A model generated the notes under the pieces. It was not told the origin of the DNA, made no database searches, and saw only the letters and a list, made by a program, of their open reading frames with translations. Of a DNA stretch of 64,000 bases, positions 7,663-14,854 are shown one piece after another; the stretch's first letter is position 1; every line of letters begins with the position of its first letter. Position numbers and translations under genes: made by a program. The stretch spans positions 1,716,501 to 1,780,500 of the forward strand of contig NZ_CP129107.1 of the NCBI RefSeq assembly GCF_030406725.1, in the 5' to 3' direction. The DNA is from Alteriqipengyuania flavescens. GTDB taxonomy: Bacteria > Pseudomonadota > Alphaproteobacteria > Sphingomonadales > Sphingomonadaceae.

Positions 7663-9183
7663 ATGTTGAAGACCCTTCGTATCGCACGCCGGGACCGGAA
7701 GCGCTTGGAGGAACTATTCAGCGTCACTTCCCGCTATGGACTCGGCCTTCTGCTGGCGCGGATAGGGCTGGACCGGACGGGCAGCGACGATGCCGGCGAC
7801 GGGTCGTCACATAGCCTGCCTCGGCGCACTCGACTTGCCATGGAAGAGCTTGGGCCAACCTTCGTGAAGCTCGGCCAGATCCTGGCGACACGCGCCGATC
7901 TCCTATTTCCGGAATGGATCGCCGAACTCGAGCAATTGCATAGCAAGGCGCCGACGCTTCCCTTCGAGGAGTTGCGACCGATTGTCGAGGAGGCGCTTGG
8001 TGAGGCGCCCGAATGCACCTTTGCGGAATTCGATACAGAACCGCTGGCGGCGGCCTCCATGGCGCAGGTCCATCGTGCGACGCTGCACGACGGGCGCGCG
8101 GTGGTGATCAAAATCCGCCGGCCCGGCATTCGTCCGAGGGTGGAGGCTGATATCCGGCTCCTTGCGCATATTGCGACCCTTGCGGAACGCGGCAGCACCG
8201 AAGCCAAGCGCTTCGGACCGAGCCGGATGATGCGGCAGCTTGCGGACGCGATGGTCGAGGAACTCGACTTCACGAATGAAGCGCGCAATGCTGATCGTCT
8301 GCGGACGGATTTCGCGAACGAGCCCAGTGTCGTTGTGCCCGAAATCCACTGGGAATGGACGTCCGAGACGTTGCTCGTCATGGATTACATAAACGGTGTG
8401 CCGCCGAGCAATGCGCAGGCTCTGGTCGCTGCAGGGCTCGATCCGACCAGAATAGCAGCGCTGGGCGCCGACATGGTGCTCGACATGATATTGGTGAACG
8501 GCCGGTTCCACGGCGATCCGCACCCGGGGAACCTTCTCTGCCTGCCGGGCAACCATATAGCTCTGCTGGACCTGGGCATGGTTGGTTATGTATCTCCGCG
8601 CAGGAGAGAGGAATTCGTCAGCTTCGTGCAAGCGCTCAGCACTGGCAGCCCCGCGCAGCTCGCCGACGTGCTGACGCGGTGGTCAGTGGGCGACGACGTT
8701 CCGGCCGACCGCGTGCTCTCCGCATCCGAACGGCTGATCGCGCGCCATGGCAGCGGTCGATTGGTTCTGGGCGCCATGGTAACCGATTTCCTAGGGCTGA
8801 TGCGCGACGAGCGCATGACGTTACCACCTGATCTTCTCCTGATCTTCAAGGCGCTGATCACGATGGACGGCGTGTTATCGAAAATTGAACCGGATTTCGA
8901 CCTGACGCATGCCATGCGACGCTCTTCGTTTCGAATCGCGCAAGCGCGGTTGTCGCCCGAGCACTGGGCTCCCGTTCTGCAGGGCGTCGCCTGGGAATTG
9001 CTCAAGATCGGAGATGATGCGCCGCGCCTGATCCGGGCAGCGATCCGCCGGTTGGAGCAAGACAGAACGCCGCCGGCTTCATCGCCTTCGGATCGCAGCC
9101 GCGCGAGTGCCGACATTCGCTGGGTTGCAGCTGCAATCGTCTCAGGCGCCGTGATCATGGCGATAGCGCCCTGGTTTTATTAA
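7663..9183 (+). CDS. UbiB/ABC1 (AarF) family atypical kinase
   Basis: 506-residue protein of the ABC1/UbiB family, membrane-linked atypical kinases/ATPases best known from ubiquinone biosynthesis. The diagnostic KxGQ region is present (PTFVKLGQILATRADLL), then the Ala-rich loop and Lys strand (ASMAQVHRATLHDGRAVVIK), the catalytic-loop analogue FHGDPHPGNLL and the metal-binding LLDLGMVG. A hydrophobic C-terminal segment (WVAAAIVSGAVIMAIAPWFY) is a probable membrane anchor, as in UbiB. It stands alone between the SPARDA operon and a convergent gene, so it is probably an accessory copy with an unknown role rather than the housekeeping ubiB. The start has no strong ribosome site. Confidence 0.85.
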   Translation: MLKTLRIARRDRKRLEELFSVTSRYGLGLLLARIGLDRTGSDDAGDGSSHSLPRRTRLAMEELGPTFVKLGQILATRADLLFPEWIAELEQLHSKAPTLPFEELRPIVEEALGEAPECTFAEFDTEPLAAASMAQVHRATLHDGRAVVIKIRRPGIRPRVEADIRLLAHIATLAERGSTEAKRFGPSRMMRQLADAMVEELDFTNEARNADRLRTDFANEPSVVVPEIHWEWTSETLLVMDYINGVPPSNAQALVAAGLDPTRIAALGADMVLDMILVNGRFHGDPHPGNLLCLPGNHIALLDLGMVGYVSPRRREEFVSFVQALSTGSPAQLADVLTRWSVGDDVPADRVLSASERLIARHGSGRLVLGAMVTDFLGLMRDERMTLPPDLLLIFKALITMDGVLSKIEPDFDLTHAMRRSSFRIAQARLSPEHWAPVLQGVAWELLKIGDDAPRLIRAAIRRLEQDRTPPASSPSDRSRASADIRWVAAAIVSGAVIMAIAPWFY

Positions 9184-9437
9184 GCCGTGGTCGGCGAGCC
9201 CGTCGAATTTCGGTTGGGTCATTAGCTGAATGGCAGCCTTGTGCGCTCACGCCGCTAACATCGGACAGTCGGCTTGCGGCCCAAGTGCGGTCGTGGCATT
9301 AGAGTTCGTCCTGCAGAATCATGCGCTGGCCTTCGTCAGCACTCCGCAGCCAGCAACCTAAGATGCACGAGGTGATCGGCAGATAACTTCATTGCATCGA
9401 ATTACCGATCTGAACACTCGCTGGTCACCGCGAACAA

Positions 9438-10286
9438 TTACGGCTGAATGGAAACGGCGGTATTCCGGAGGTCCATCACCCGCTTCCGTCTACCCATTGC
9501 AAATGCGCTGCGCGCATTTGGAGGACGATGGTTCTTGGAATTCTTGGAGGATTTTTTTGGAGCTTGCGGCATCGCATTCCATCCCACGCTTCCGATAAGA
9601 CGAGTTAGATCAACGGGCCGAAACTTCCTGTAATAGCCCTTTCTTTTTTTCGGGAGCGGATCTCGCCCAGCGGCTTTTGCACGCTTTCGCGCGGTTGGCC
9701 CTAACGAACGTGAGATGATCATCCTGCGATGGGCAATGGGCCCTTGGGGGGCGTGATCTATGTGGAAGTGCTTCGCGAATGGTGCATCGATGCCTTTCGC
9801 AAGATAGGCAGCAGCTCTGGGACCGTATCGAACCCGTTGCATTCGAACGGAGCTCGGAGGTGCAACACCAAATTCCCTATGGAATTGTCGCCGTAAGAAA
9901 TACATTAGGCGGCCGCACTTCCTGAAAGGCCAACGAAGCATCCAGTGCACATGGAGCGGGCCATGATGCCTTCGTCCGGAATTGTTCGCTGTTGGCGGGT
10001 TTTCGAATACCGCAATCGCGTCGAATGGTGAGAACGACCTGTTCTCCTTGACCATCGTATTCCAACGTCTTCTTGTATTCTCCCAGAACTTTTTGCGGAA
10101 AACGTCATAAGGTTTGTCGCCAGACTTGCTGACGTTAGGGAATTTCATGGTAATGAAAACATTGAGCGGCCTTCGTGCGGCATAGGCATACCGCTCTGCA
10201 TGAAGGATTGCGCGGGCGCTTTCTGGGCGCAGGCATGTCCCTTTGCGCATGCGTTTCATGAAGGGGGTCATATCGGATTTCCGCAT
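9438..10286 (-). CDS. HUH-type replication initiator/nickase-like protein
   Basis: 282-residue basic protein. The visible motif is GPLHVHWMLRWP (His112 and His114), a hydrophobic-flanked H-x-H typical of HUH endonucleases, followed by RAAAYLAKGID with Tyr161 and Lys164, matching the YxxK catalytic motif of single-tyrosine rolling-circle initiators. The C terminus is rich in Lys/Arg/Asn. In the family these enzymes nick single-stranded origin DNA. It lies at the edge of a plasmid-like block that includes the relaxase, so it could start rolling-circle replication of the excised circle. Motif evidence is moderate; no close homologue is recognised. Confidence 0.5.
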   Translation of the reverse strand: MRKSDMTPFMKRMRKGTCLRPESARAILHAERYAYAARRPLNVFITMKFPNVSKSGDKPYDVFRKKFWENTRRRWNTMVKENRSFSPFDAIAVFENPPTANNSGRRHHGPLHVHWMLRWPFRKCGRLMYFLRRQFHREFGVAPPSSVRMQRVRYGPRAAAYLAKGIDAPFAKHFHIDHAPQGPIAHRRMIISRSLGPTARKRAKAAGRDPLPKKRKGYYRKFRPVDLTRLIGSVGWNAMPQAPKKSSKNSKNHRPPNARSAFAMGRRKRVMDLRNTAVSIQP

Positions 10287-10477
10287 CGGAATTCTGATAC
10301 CCCTAATTTCTTACTAAATCCTTTTATCGCATAGGGTTATAACAGAACCGTCGGTAGTACGCCCCCGGTGCAGGATTCCCCTTCGGGGAGGGAGCCGATG
10401 CTAGCGTGCTAATCTGGTCGGGTCTGGGACGAGTGTGGATGTAAAAAAAGGGGCGCGGATCACCTCGCCTCTATCCG

Positions 10478-11059
10478 TCAGACTGACGAACCAGACCCTT
10501 TCGCTTTTTGCAGCTTTGTCCAAGCCACATAGCCTGCCAAAACGCTTCTGCGGATGCGTGGCGGGCAGGCTGCGATCACCCAGTACAACCACGCGGCCTG
10601 CGCCTCGGTGTGGAGGCGGCCGATACGCTGAATTGCTGTCGGGTTCGGTCCATGGATCGAAATTCCGCCGACCCGTGCTGCGTGAACCAGTTGATCGTGC
10701 GGGATCACGGCGTGGATGTTCCGTTTGAGCCCGGATCGTGGAACGTACTTTGAGTACGACGAAGAATAAGGAAGTGGTGCCATTTTATGAGGCCGTGAAA
10801 ACGATGGTGCGGCAGTGTGGATCAATGCCATTGTCTCCGGTGTGAAGAGCGTTTCGATGTGGCTGCGCATACGCTCAGGATCGTAGCCGGCGCCGTAGCC
10901 GTGCGCATATGAGGCAAACTCCGCCTCATCACGCCAGCGACGGGTGACGATGAATGCCCCAAACCCGAATGGTGCCGGCGGATCGAGAGCCAGAGGCGGG
11001 GGCAGGATGGAAAGCGCAACCATGCGTTCAGGGAAGGGCGAATAATTACGAAATCGCAT
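10478..11059 (-). CDS. Hypothetical protein of the plasmid-like block
   Basis: 193-residue protein that I do not recognise. Near the N terminus is the hydrophobic Pro-rich stretch LSILPPPLALDPPAPFGFG, then a mixed charged middle and a Trp/Arg-rich C-terminal part. No signal peptide, membrane segment or catalytic motif is evident. It lies on the same strand as, and about 85 bases downstream of, the next unrecognised gene, and so probably belongs to the same transcript. Confidence 0.55.
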   Translation of the reverse strand: MRFRNYSPFPERMVALSILPPPLALDPPAPFGFGAFIVTRRWRDEAEFASYAHGYGAGYDPERMRSHIETLFTPETMALIHTAAPSFSRPHKMAPLPYSSSYSKYVPRSGLKRNIHAVIPHDQLVHAARVGGISIHGPNPTAIQRIGRLHTEAQAAWLYWVIAACPPRIRRSVLAGYVAWTKLQKAKGSGSSV

Positions 11060-11144
11060 CTAAAAATATCCTAGGAAAAGCGCAGCGGGCGGTTCCTTTC
11101 GAGAACCGCCCGCCGCTGATTGGATTGAAGGTGAGCGCTTGCGA

Positions 11145-11942
11145 TCAGCCCAAGTCGATTGTCTCGTCGGCGAACCGCAATCGCAGGATATGCTCGGTGA
11201 ACGCCTGTGCTCCGTCCTTGCTCGCAAGCGCCGTCCACGCTTCCCAGCGGTCGATCCGGTGAACCAGCCAGGCGAACAGACGATCGCGCGCGTACTGGTC
11301 GGGAAACGTCATGGTCCAAAGCACGCGGCCGAGCGGGATGTTCGCACCTTCGGGCGCACCGATAAGTTTGATCCCCCATTCCCTCGCGATCTGTTCGCGC
11401 ACGAACCGGCCCGGCAGATTTTCGGCGAATGCCTCGTTGACCTTCAACAAGCGTTCGCGCTCGTCGCGGGTGTCTCCGCCATCGAGACCGCGCCACTGCG
11501 CGATCGTGGGCAGCCCAATCGGGATGGGAGCTGCCTCGGCACCGCGCGTGCTGGCCAGCGCAACGAGGATGGCTCTTCCCTCCGGGGTGAGATCGCCGGT
11601 CAAGCCTTCGGCGAGCTTGTGCCCTTCGAGCCACGATGCGTAATGGCGTTCGCCATCCCAGGCCCCGCCGAACAGATCGTTGGTCCGCTCCTCGATGTGC
11701 ACGATGCGTCGATCAATGGCAGCGAGCACGGCGAGCAAGAACTCGGTCATGGCGGTGAACTCCCAGTTGGAGCCCCGCGCCATGCCAAGGCGACCGCACC
11801 AGATGTATTCGCGCAGTGATTTCCAGCGCTTTCCATACTCGTCGATGAGGTGCGGGTAGCCGTCCGGATCCGCGATACACCAGTAGCCGAAAGGCAGGTT
11901 CGGGTTGCGGCGCTTTTCATAGGGGATCTCGTGCTGGTCCAT
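11145..11942 (-). CDS. Hypothetical protein of the plasmid-like block
   Basis: 265-residue, Trp-rich soluble protein with no motif that I recognise. The N terminus (NPNLPFGYWCIADPDGYPHLIDEYG) looks globular, and the middle is acidic with a long predicted helical stretch (ERERLLKVNEAFAENLPGRF). Its start is separated by only 2 bases from the stop of the upstream gene at 11945-12622, so the two are surely cotranscribed. Such paired unknowns are common next to relaxase genes of alphaproteobacterial plasmids, but no function follows from that. Confidence 0.6.
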   Translation of the reverse strand: MDQHEIPYEKRRNPNLPFGYWCIADPDGYPHLIDEYGKRWKSLREYIWCGRLGMARGSNWEFTAMTEFLLAVLAAIDRRIVHIEERTNDLFGGAWDGERHYASWLEGHKLAEGLTGDLTPEGRAILVALASTRGAEAAPIPIGLPTIAQWRGLDGGDTRDERERLLKVNEAFAENLPGRFVREQIAREWGIKLIGAPEGANIPLGRVLWTMTFPDQYARDRLFAWLVHRIDRWEAWTALASKDGAQAFTEHILRLRFADETIDLG

Positions 11943-11944
11943 GA

Positions 11945-12622
11945 TCAGCGCCCTCCCGGCTTGCCAAGCCGCGGCGGCGGCGGTGCCAGCACGGGGTCGG
12001 CCTTGCCAACGCTGCTGTCATCGATCGCTTTCAGCTGCCGGGCCAGCTGCACCGTTTCCGAATACATGTAGTCGATGCCGCGGTAGATCTCGCCCTCTTC
12101 GCGCGCGAGGATCGGCTTGGAATCCGATGGCACCAGATCGCCCGGCCTGTCCGCAGCGAAACCGAACCACCACGCGTTGTCCCCTGTCTGATCCTCAGCT
12201 TGGGGTCCATTGCGCCTGCTATGGACGTGGCATACGCGCACTGCCTCGTCCTCGTACCGCGAGCAGGCTTCGGCGTAATCGATGCCCCTATGCGGCGTGA
12301 GGCCGATTGCCGCCGGGACGGCATCCTCGCGGTACCCGTAGAGCGGGTGGCTGGGAGGAACCGCGACGAACCCACCCCAGACACCCGATGCCTGACGAAG
12401 GAGAATACAGTCGAGACCTGTCTCAGCGTCGTTCCAGGCGACTTTGTCGAACTTCTCATCGGTCCACGGTCCGGACCCTCGCGGCTGGCGCTTCTTGATG
12501 ATGTAGAGTTGTTCGGGCCTCACCTCGTGATCGCCGATGGCGATGCGCTCGGGCAGGCGAGCGAGGTTGGTGTTTTTGGCGGTCGCGACAGCACGGCCGC
12601 CGTTCGATTTCTTCTTGGGCAT
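11945..12622 (-). CDS. Hypothetical protein of the plasmid-like block
   Basis: 225-residue protein with a basic N-terminal tail (MPKKKSNGGRAVATAKNTN), a compact middle with several His and Cys (YAEACSRYEDEAVRVCHVHS), and a Pro-rich C-terminal tail (LAPPPPRLGKPGG). No family is recognised. It is first of a tight pair with the 11145-11942 gene. Confidence 0.6.
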   Translation of the reverse strand: MPKKKSNGGRAVATAKNTNLARLPERIAIGDHEVRPEQLYIIKKRQPRGSGPWTDEKFDKVAWNDAETGLDCILLRQASGVWGGFVAVPPSHPLYGYREDAVPAAIGLTPHRGIDYAEACSRYEDEAVRVCHVHSRRNGPQAEDQTGDNAWWFGFAADRPGDLVPSDSKPILAREEGEIYRGIDYMYSETVQLARQLKAIDDSSVGKADPVLAPPPPRLGKPGGR

Positions 12623-12828
12623 TTTGAAATTCCTTCAGGCATAAAAAATGCCGCGCATCCTCGGTGGACGAGCGGCTCGGGTACGGTCTGCTTGCGGCAG
12701 ATCCTTCGCGGCACGATGATGTATTTCGAGGCCCGTGCCGGGCTCCTGTTGGCATTTCCTAAGTCATCTTTTCCTCCTCTCTTTCAGCTCACTCTTTTCC
12801 GTCATGCTTATGACGAGTTCTCTATCTG

Positions 12829-13695
12829 CTATGCTGCGGCTCGGTAGACCGTACCGCGTAGGCCGCTTTCGGCCTTCTTGCCTCGTGCCCACGGTGCAAA
12901 GGACCGACGGATGAATTCGCTATTCGGCAGTGCCGCGCCTGCAGCGTCCGCGATAGCCACTAGCGTATTGGGCTGATGGCATTCGATTTGGCGGTGCGCG
13001 GCCAGGTGCCGGACTGTCAGAACGGCTGTGGTGAGGACATCTGCGAGCACCTGGTCACGCACCGTCGCCCAATTGCCCGCTTCGCAATGCTTGCCGATGT
13101 CTTCCGAAGGCGTCGGCTTGGATGGAACACCGACCGCTGCTGCAAGTTCGGGCAGGTGCACGCTGGATGCCTGAACGCAGCTTGCCCGGCACAGATCGAG
13201 CCGGCCTCTCGCATGTGGAGAGCCGTCGATCAGCTGGTGCGGCAACACCAGTCCATAGGTCGCCGCTGCACGGCGCAGGACGGCAAGGTCGCGAGCCTCA
13301 CCTCCCCACGTGGTTGCGACCGCGCCGTGTTCCTGTTCAAGCGCGTTGAACAACGCCGTGACGATGGTCCGCTCGTCAGCATCTTCGGTGGTCAACACGA
13401 ACGGTCCTTGGACCACCGGAACGGTTTCGCCGGCGACGAACTCCAGCGTCATCCAGCTGACCGCTGCGACCTGATGGAACGGCCAACGGATCGACAGCTC
13501 GGCATCCTTTCCTTCGGCCTGCGTGTAACCTTGGTGACGCGAGCGATCGAAAAGAAATTCTAGATCGAAGATCAGCCAACGGCGCGCGGTGGCGAGATGT
13601 CCGTCTCTTTTGCGTGCGAGGAACATCTGCGCTTCGTGCTCGAGCTTGCGAGACAGGCGCTCGAGTTCGCCGCCCAGCGGTACGATATTGGTCAT
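12829..13695 (-). CDS. DEDD-type 3'-5' exonuclease-like protein (PolB exonuclease-like)
   Basis: 288-residue protein with the layout of predicted exonucleases related to the PolB proofreading domain (PF10108-like). Exo I is IFDLEFLF (Asp44, Glu46), the middle block is TTWGGEARDLAVLRRAAATYG (Asp136), and the last block is AGNWATVRDQVLADVLTTAVL (Asp219), after the typical LPELAAAVGVPSKP segment. The ATG at 13695 was chosen because homology-like sequence begins there (MTNIVPLGGELERL); a longer frame to 13917 adds Arg-rich filler. It is followed by a DnaQ-like gene on the same strand. The role may be in processing element DNA; the substrate is unknown. Confidence 0.65.
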   Translation of the reverse strand: MTNIVPLGGELERLSRKLEHEAQMFLARKRDGHLATARRWLIFDLEFLFDRSRHQGYTQAEGKDAELSIRWPFHQVAAVSWMTLEFVAGETVPVVQGPFVLTTEDADERTIVTALFNALEQEHGAVATTWGGEARDLAVLRRAAATYGLVLPHQLIDGSPHARGRLDLCRASCVQASSVHLPELAAAVGVPSKPTPSEDIGKHCEAGNWATVRDQVLADVLTTAVLTVRHLAAHRQIECHQPNTLVAIADAAGAALPNSEFIRRSFAPWARGKKAESGLRGTVYRAAA

Positions 13696-13781
13696 GATGT
13701 ATTTCCTTATGGCGCACCGGTGCCAACCGAGAAGTGCACCGGCGCATTTGCGTTGAATTGTGAATTGAGAAACGGACGCGA

Positions 13782-14675
13782 TCAGCGATGCCGCTCGTGT
13801 GCGGTCACTGTGCGCGTGGTCATTGCCGGAAGGCCGTTGCGATAGCCCCAGGCCTGTTCGCGCTCGACCTTCTCGGGCGGCAGCTCGATCTGCCAGAACG
13901 GGCCTTCGGGATTCCACCGGTAGCCACGCGCTTTCAGCAGTTCCTTTTTCGAGAAGGGAGCGCGTTCGGCTTGCACTATCACCGAGGGCGTGTCGGCGGC
14001 CTCGATCAACCGCGCGAGGTGTGTGCGGATCGGACCACCGCCGGGATCACGCTGACGGTGCTGCAGGAGCCAGTGCAAAGCCCAGACATCAGATGCAGCG
14101 CGATGCGCGTCCGAAAACCATCCGGCATGCGCGAGAAGCGCGGACTGTGAGCGGCCGTCGAAGCCCAATTTCAGCCAATCGATTTCGCTGCACGAGCAGG
14201 CCCAGGCTTTGCCCGCCAGATCGGGATAACGGCGCTCTATGAACTTGGAGTCGAAGCGCGAATTGTGTGCGACGATCAGGTCAGCGCGATCGAGCAGACC
14301 GCGCGCGAAAGTATCGTTGATCTTCTGGCCCTTCAGATGCTGCGCGCCGAGCCCTGTGATGAGGCTGATCCTGGGATCGAGTTCACGGCCTGGATCCTGC
14401 AGCCAGCTGAACGGTCCGAAGTGGCCTATGAGCTCGCTACCATCGTCGACGAAGCAGAGCATGATTGCGAGCTCAATGATGACGTCGTGCTCTGCTGAAA
14501 GACCCGACGTTTCGGTATCGACAATGGCGACGCAACGACCATCGGGCACAGGTCCCATGTGGGGCATCGATGGATAGGGTTTTGGGACGCGCCGCAGCAC
14601 GCGATAATCGTCGCTGCGTTGAAGCTCAGCCGCCAACGCTTCGGCGTCTGGTGACAGGTGGTCGGTGTTGATCAT
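13782..14675 (-). CDS. DnaQ-like DEDDh 3'-5' exonuclease
   Basis: 297-residue exonuclease of the DnaQ/epsilon superfamily. All catalytic blocks are visible: Exo I IVDTETSGL (Asp53, Glu55), Exo II AHNSRFDSKF (Asp142) and Exo III DAHRAASDVWAL (His191, Asp196), so the DEDDh core is complete. A C-terminal segment of about 70 residues (FSKKELLKARGYRWNPEGPF and after) resembles a small accessory domain often attached to plasmid-encoded exonucleases of this group. The start at 14675 excludes an Arg-rich upstream extension. It sits between the relaxase and the second exonuclease-like gene, which suggests a task in DNA transfer or repair of the element. Confidence 0.82.
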   Translation of the reverse strand: MINTDHLSPDAEALAAELQRSDDYRVLRRVPKPYPSMPHMGPVPDGRCVAIVDTETSGLSAEHDVIIELAIMLCFVDDGSELIGHFGPFSWLQDPGRELDPRISLITGLGAQHLKGQKINDTFARGLLDRADLIVAHNSRFDSKFIERRYPDLAGKAWACSCSEIDWLKLGFDGRSQSALLAHAGWFSDAHRAASDVWALHWLLQHRQRDPGGGPIRTHLARLIEAADTPSVIVQAERAPFSKKELLKARGYRWNPEGPFWQIELPPEKVEREQAWGYRNGLPAMTTRTVTAHERHR

Positions 14676-14744
14676 TCCTATTCTCCGGTTTCGTCGAAAC
14701 CGGCGAGGCGCGGGACGCGCTTTCCGCATCCCTTTTCCTTTCGC

Positions 14745-14766
14745 CCTGCCGGCTTCAACCGGCAGG
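14745..14766. repeat. Perfect 8-bp inverted repeat between exonuclease and relaxase genes
   Basis: CCTGCCGG, 6-base loop, CCGGCAGG. It lies in the 179-base gap downstream of the relaxase (minus strand). No T-run follows on either strand, so it is a weak terminator candidate or a protein-binding site for the exonuclease gene's promoter region. Confidence 0.45.
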
Positions 14767-14854
14767 TCTCTCTTCAGTCAAATATTCCACCTTATTAGAC
14801 GGTTCTGCGTTCCGGCTTCTAACGCTTTTGGGTTCAAGATAGTTGGAAACGGAT

